Of a stretch of DNA of 64,000 nt, positions 62,732-64,000 are shown piece by piece. The position numbers were made by a program, and so were the translations under genes. The notes under the pieces are model-generated. The model saw nothing but the letters and a program-made list of their open reading frames with translations. It had not been told where the DNA came from and searched no databases. The stretch comes from CATQHP01 sp965214915 (GTDB lineage Bacteria; Acidobacteriota; Terriglobia; Bryobacterales; UBA6623): NCBI GenBank assembly GCA_965214915.1, contig CBDCCP010000001.1, positions 1,426,001 through 1,490,000 of the forward strand, in the 5' to 3' direction. Numbering within the stretch: position 1 is the stretch's first letter; each line of letters opens with the position of its first letter.

Positions 62732-63767
62732 GAGAAACTTGACGACCGGCGGCACAACCGGTGTCGGCCTGAAGCCGTTTTGGCTCAGCTTGGCCGCGCT
62801 GAATCTGGCGTCGGTCATCGCCGGCATCATTCTCGCACAGAGGCATGACATCCCCGCCGCGGTCGGCGCGCCGGTCGTTGCCGCGTTCCTGTGGCAGATT
62901 TCGCTTTATTGGGCGGCGGTCTTCGAGCGGACTCGGGGCAAGATCGCGGCGCGGCTGCCGGGCGCGCGGCTCGCCGCGGCCTTGTGCGTTGTCTCGGTCG
63001 CTCCCTATTGCATCTATGCCGCGCCCACCGGCGTTTTCTCGCTTGGCTCGACCGCGAAGCTCGCGGCGTTGTGCGCTACCGTGGCGTTCCTCTACGTCGT
63101 GTTTCCACCCCGGGAACACAAGCTCGTATGGCAGGACGCGGCCGCCGCGGCCGTCATCGCCTTTCCCATGATCAGCGGGCTAAGTCCGCTCTTGCGGGAC
63201 ATTTACCAGGGTTTCAACTATCCGCTGAACCGTCTGGAATCCCTGGGCAAGCTGATGTTGATTCCGCTGGGCCTGTTTGTGTTTCTGGAGTTGCGCAAGC
63301 TGCCCGGCGCGGGGTTCCGTCTCGTTCCGCAACGGCGGGACTGGCGGCCGGCGCTTGAGAATTTTCTACTGGGATTGCCGTTCATCGCCGCCGCGGCTCT
63401 GGGGACGGGCTACGCCCGCTGGAATCCGCGGTTCGACGATCCCGACCGCGCGATTCTGGAAGCAGCCGGGAAGCTGCTGGGCATCTACCTGACGACGGCG
63501 CTCGCCGAAGAATTCCTGTTCCGCGGCGTCGTTCAGAATTTGTTGGCGCAGCGCAGCGGCCGGCCGTTGCTGTCGCAGGCGGCGGCGGCGGTCTTGTTCG
63601 GAGCGGTCCACCTCGGGCGCGGCGGCTTCCCGAACCTGCCGTATTTCGCTACGACCGCCGTCATGGGCTGGTTCTGCGGGCGCGCTTACGCAAGATCGGG
63701 CAGCATCGCCCCGGCAATGATCGCTCACACCCTGGTAGTCGTCGCGCAGACTCTGTTTTTTCAATAG
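62730..63767 (+). CDS. CPBP family intramembrane metalloprotease
   Basis: A 345-aa protein with about eight TM helices. The CPBP/Abi domain (about 245-345) has the motifs AEEFLFRGVVQNLL (EExxxR), FGAVHLG (FxxxH) and a later SIAPAMIAHTLV (with His/Asn site). It should cleave substrates within the membrane. The ATG 62730 shares bases with the divergent ATG of the neighbouring gene, so one of the two starts may be further in. Confidence 0.87.
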   Translation: MRNLTTGGTTGVGLKPFWLSLAALNLASVIAGIILAQRHDIPAAVGAPVVAAFLWQISLYWAAVFERTRGKIAARLPGARLAAALCVVSVAPYCIYAAPTGVFSLGSTAKLAALCATVAFLYVVFPPREHKLVWQDAAAAAVIAFPMISGLSPLLRDIYQGFNYPLNRLESLGKLMLIPLGLFVFLELRKLPGAGFRLVPQRRDWRPALENFLLGLPFIAAAALGTGYARWNPRFDDPDRAILEAAGKLLGIYLTTALAEEFLFRGVVQNLLAQRSGRPLLSQAAAAVLFGAVHLGRGGFPNLPYFATTAVMGWFCGRAYARSGSIAPAMIAHTLVVVAQTLFFQ

Positions 63768-63793
63768 ACGGATTTCCGCTCACAGGCGGATGC

Positions 63794-64000
63794 TCAGCGC
63801 AAGGTTACGAGGCCGTCGTCGGATCCGCCGTCCGTCACGCGGCCGACAATCGCCGCTTGCGCATACCCTAGGCGCCGCAACTCTTCAACGCACTGCCGAG
63901 CCTCGTTTTGCGGCGTCCCGGCCAGCAAGCCGCCCGCCGTTTGCGGGTCGAACAGCAGCCAATACAGGGGATCGTCTGCGAATCGCTCCGCGTTGGTCAC
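63794..64000 (-). CDS. selD: selenide, water dikinase (selenophosphate synthase), C-terminal end (partial)
   Basis: The frame is open from the window edge to the stop at 63794 and gives the last 68 residues. LLFDPQTAGGLLAGTP is the hallmark C-terminal motif of SelD, followed by the VEELRRLGYAQAAIVGRVTD strand-helix end. SelD makes selenophosphate, the selenium donor for Sec-tRNA and for 2-selenouridine. Its presence supports recoding of the TGA in the redoxin gene at 4493-5533. The catalytic Cys/Sec of the N-terminus lies outside the window. Confidence 0.9.
   Translation of the reverse strand: MTNAERFADDPLYWLLFDPQTAGGLLAGTPQNEARQCVEELRRLGYAQAAIVGRVTDGGSDDGLVTLR

Noticed and set aside
1..64000. 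CRISPR arrays, rRNA genes, prophage structural genes
   Set aside because: No regularly spaced repeats, no rRNA signature and no capsid, tail or terminase genes were seen.

Overview
The window is a high-GC bacterial chromosome segment. Its secreted repertoire (PSD1/DUF1549/DUF1553, DUF1080, NHL propeller, CRTAC1/UnbV, secreted RraA-like and DinB-like proteins), LytTR and NtrC-type signalling, and split atp and nuo operons point to Acidobacteriota, probably the Bryobacterales/Solibacter side. That placement is inference from gene content; no rRNA is present.

Layout. 1-5.7 kb: the end of an AddB-like nuclease, an AddA-like helicase-nuclease, then on the minus strand a redoxin-DsbD-alpha fusion, ribH and nusB, followed by tRNA-Ser(GGA). 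The redoxin gene has an in-frame TGA where the family has the first Cys of CxxC (UPFC), and a 6-bp hairpin lies 14 nt downstream. A selD 3' end lies at the right edge, so the gene is most likely a real selenoprotein. 5.9-11.6 kb: an accessory stretch with a lower-GC type II restriction-modification pair, a multicopper oxidase, a VapBC-like toxin-antitoxin pair with an internal duplication in the toxin, and antitoxin-like remnants. 11.6-18.3 kb: a minus-strand cluster of secreted proteins; its PSD1/DUF1553 gene is cut by an IS5-family element. 18.4-25.2 kb: small secreted proteins, a translationally coupled unknown protein plus SDR epimerase, RraA-like and DinB-like proteins, and a divergent LytTR/LytS-type two-component system. 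25.2-30.4 kb: a decayed, mobile-element-rich stretch with a second IS5 copy, a dead IS427-like element, a frameshifted Cys-rich protein and an ankyrin protein.

30.5-39.6 kb: a PDZ-7TM-GAF-PAS histidine kinase with a sigma-54 response regulator, an S9 peptidase, and the ATP synthase Fo operon (atpZ, an atpI-like gene, atpB, atpE, atpF) without F1 genes. 39.8-40.8 kb: an IS481-like transposase. 41-50.8 kb: a nuoC-D-H-I-J-K-L-M-N operon without A, B, E, F or G. 50.9-64 kb: def-fmt-argJ, a lipoprotein plus an ABC export system of Lol/MacB type, CRTAC1, two TPR proteins, a decayed IS1634-family element, a TIM-barrel isomerase, a CPBP protease and the 3' end of selD.

The most notable signal is the selenoprotein at 4493-5533 supported by selD in the same window. 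Other notable points are the clean, frame-preserving IS insertion into the DUF1553 gene, the split respiratory operons and the in-frame duplication in the PIN toxin.
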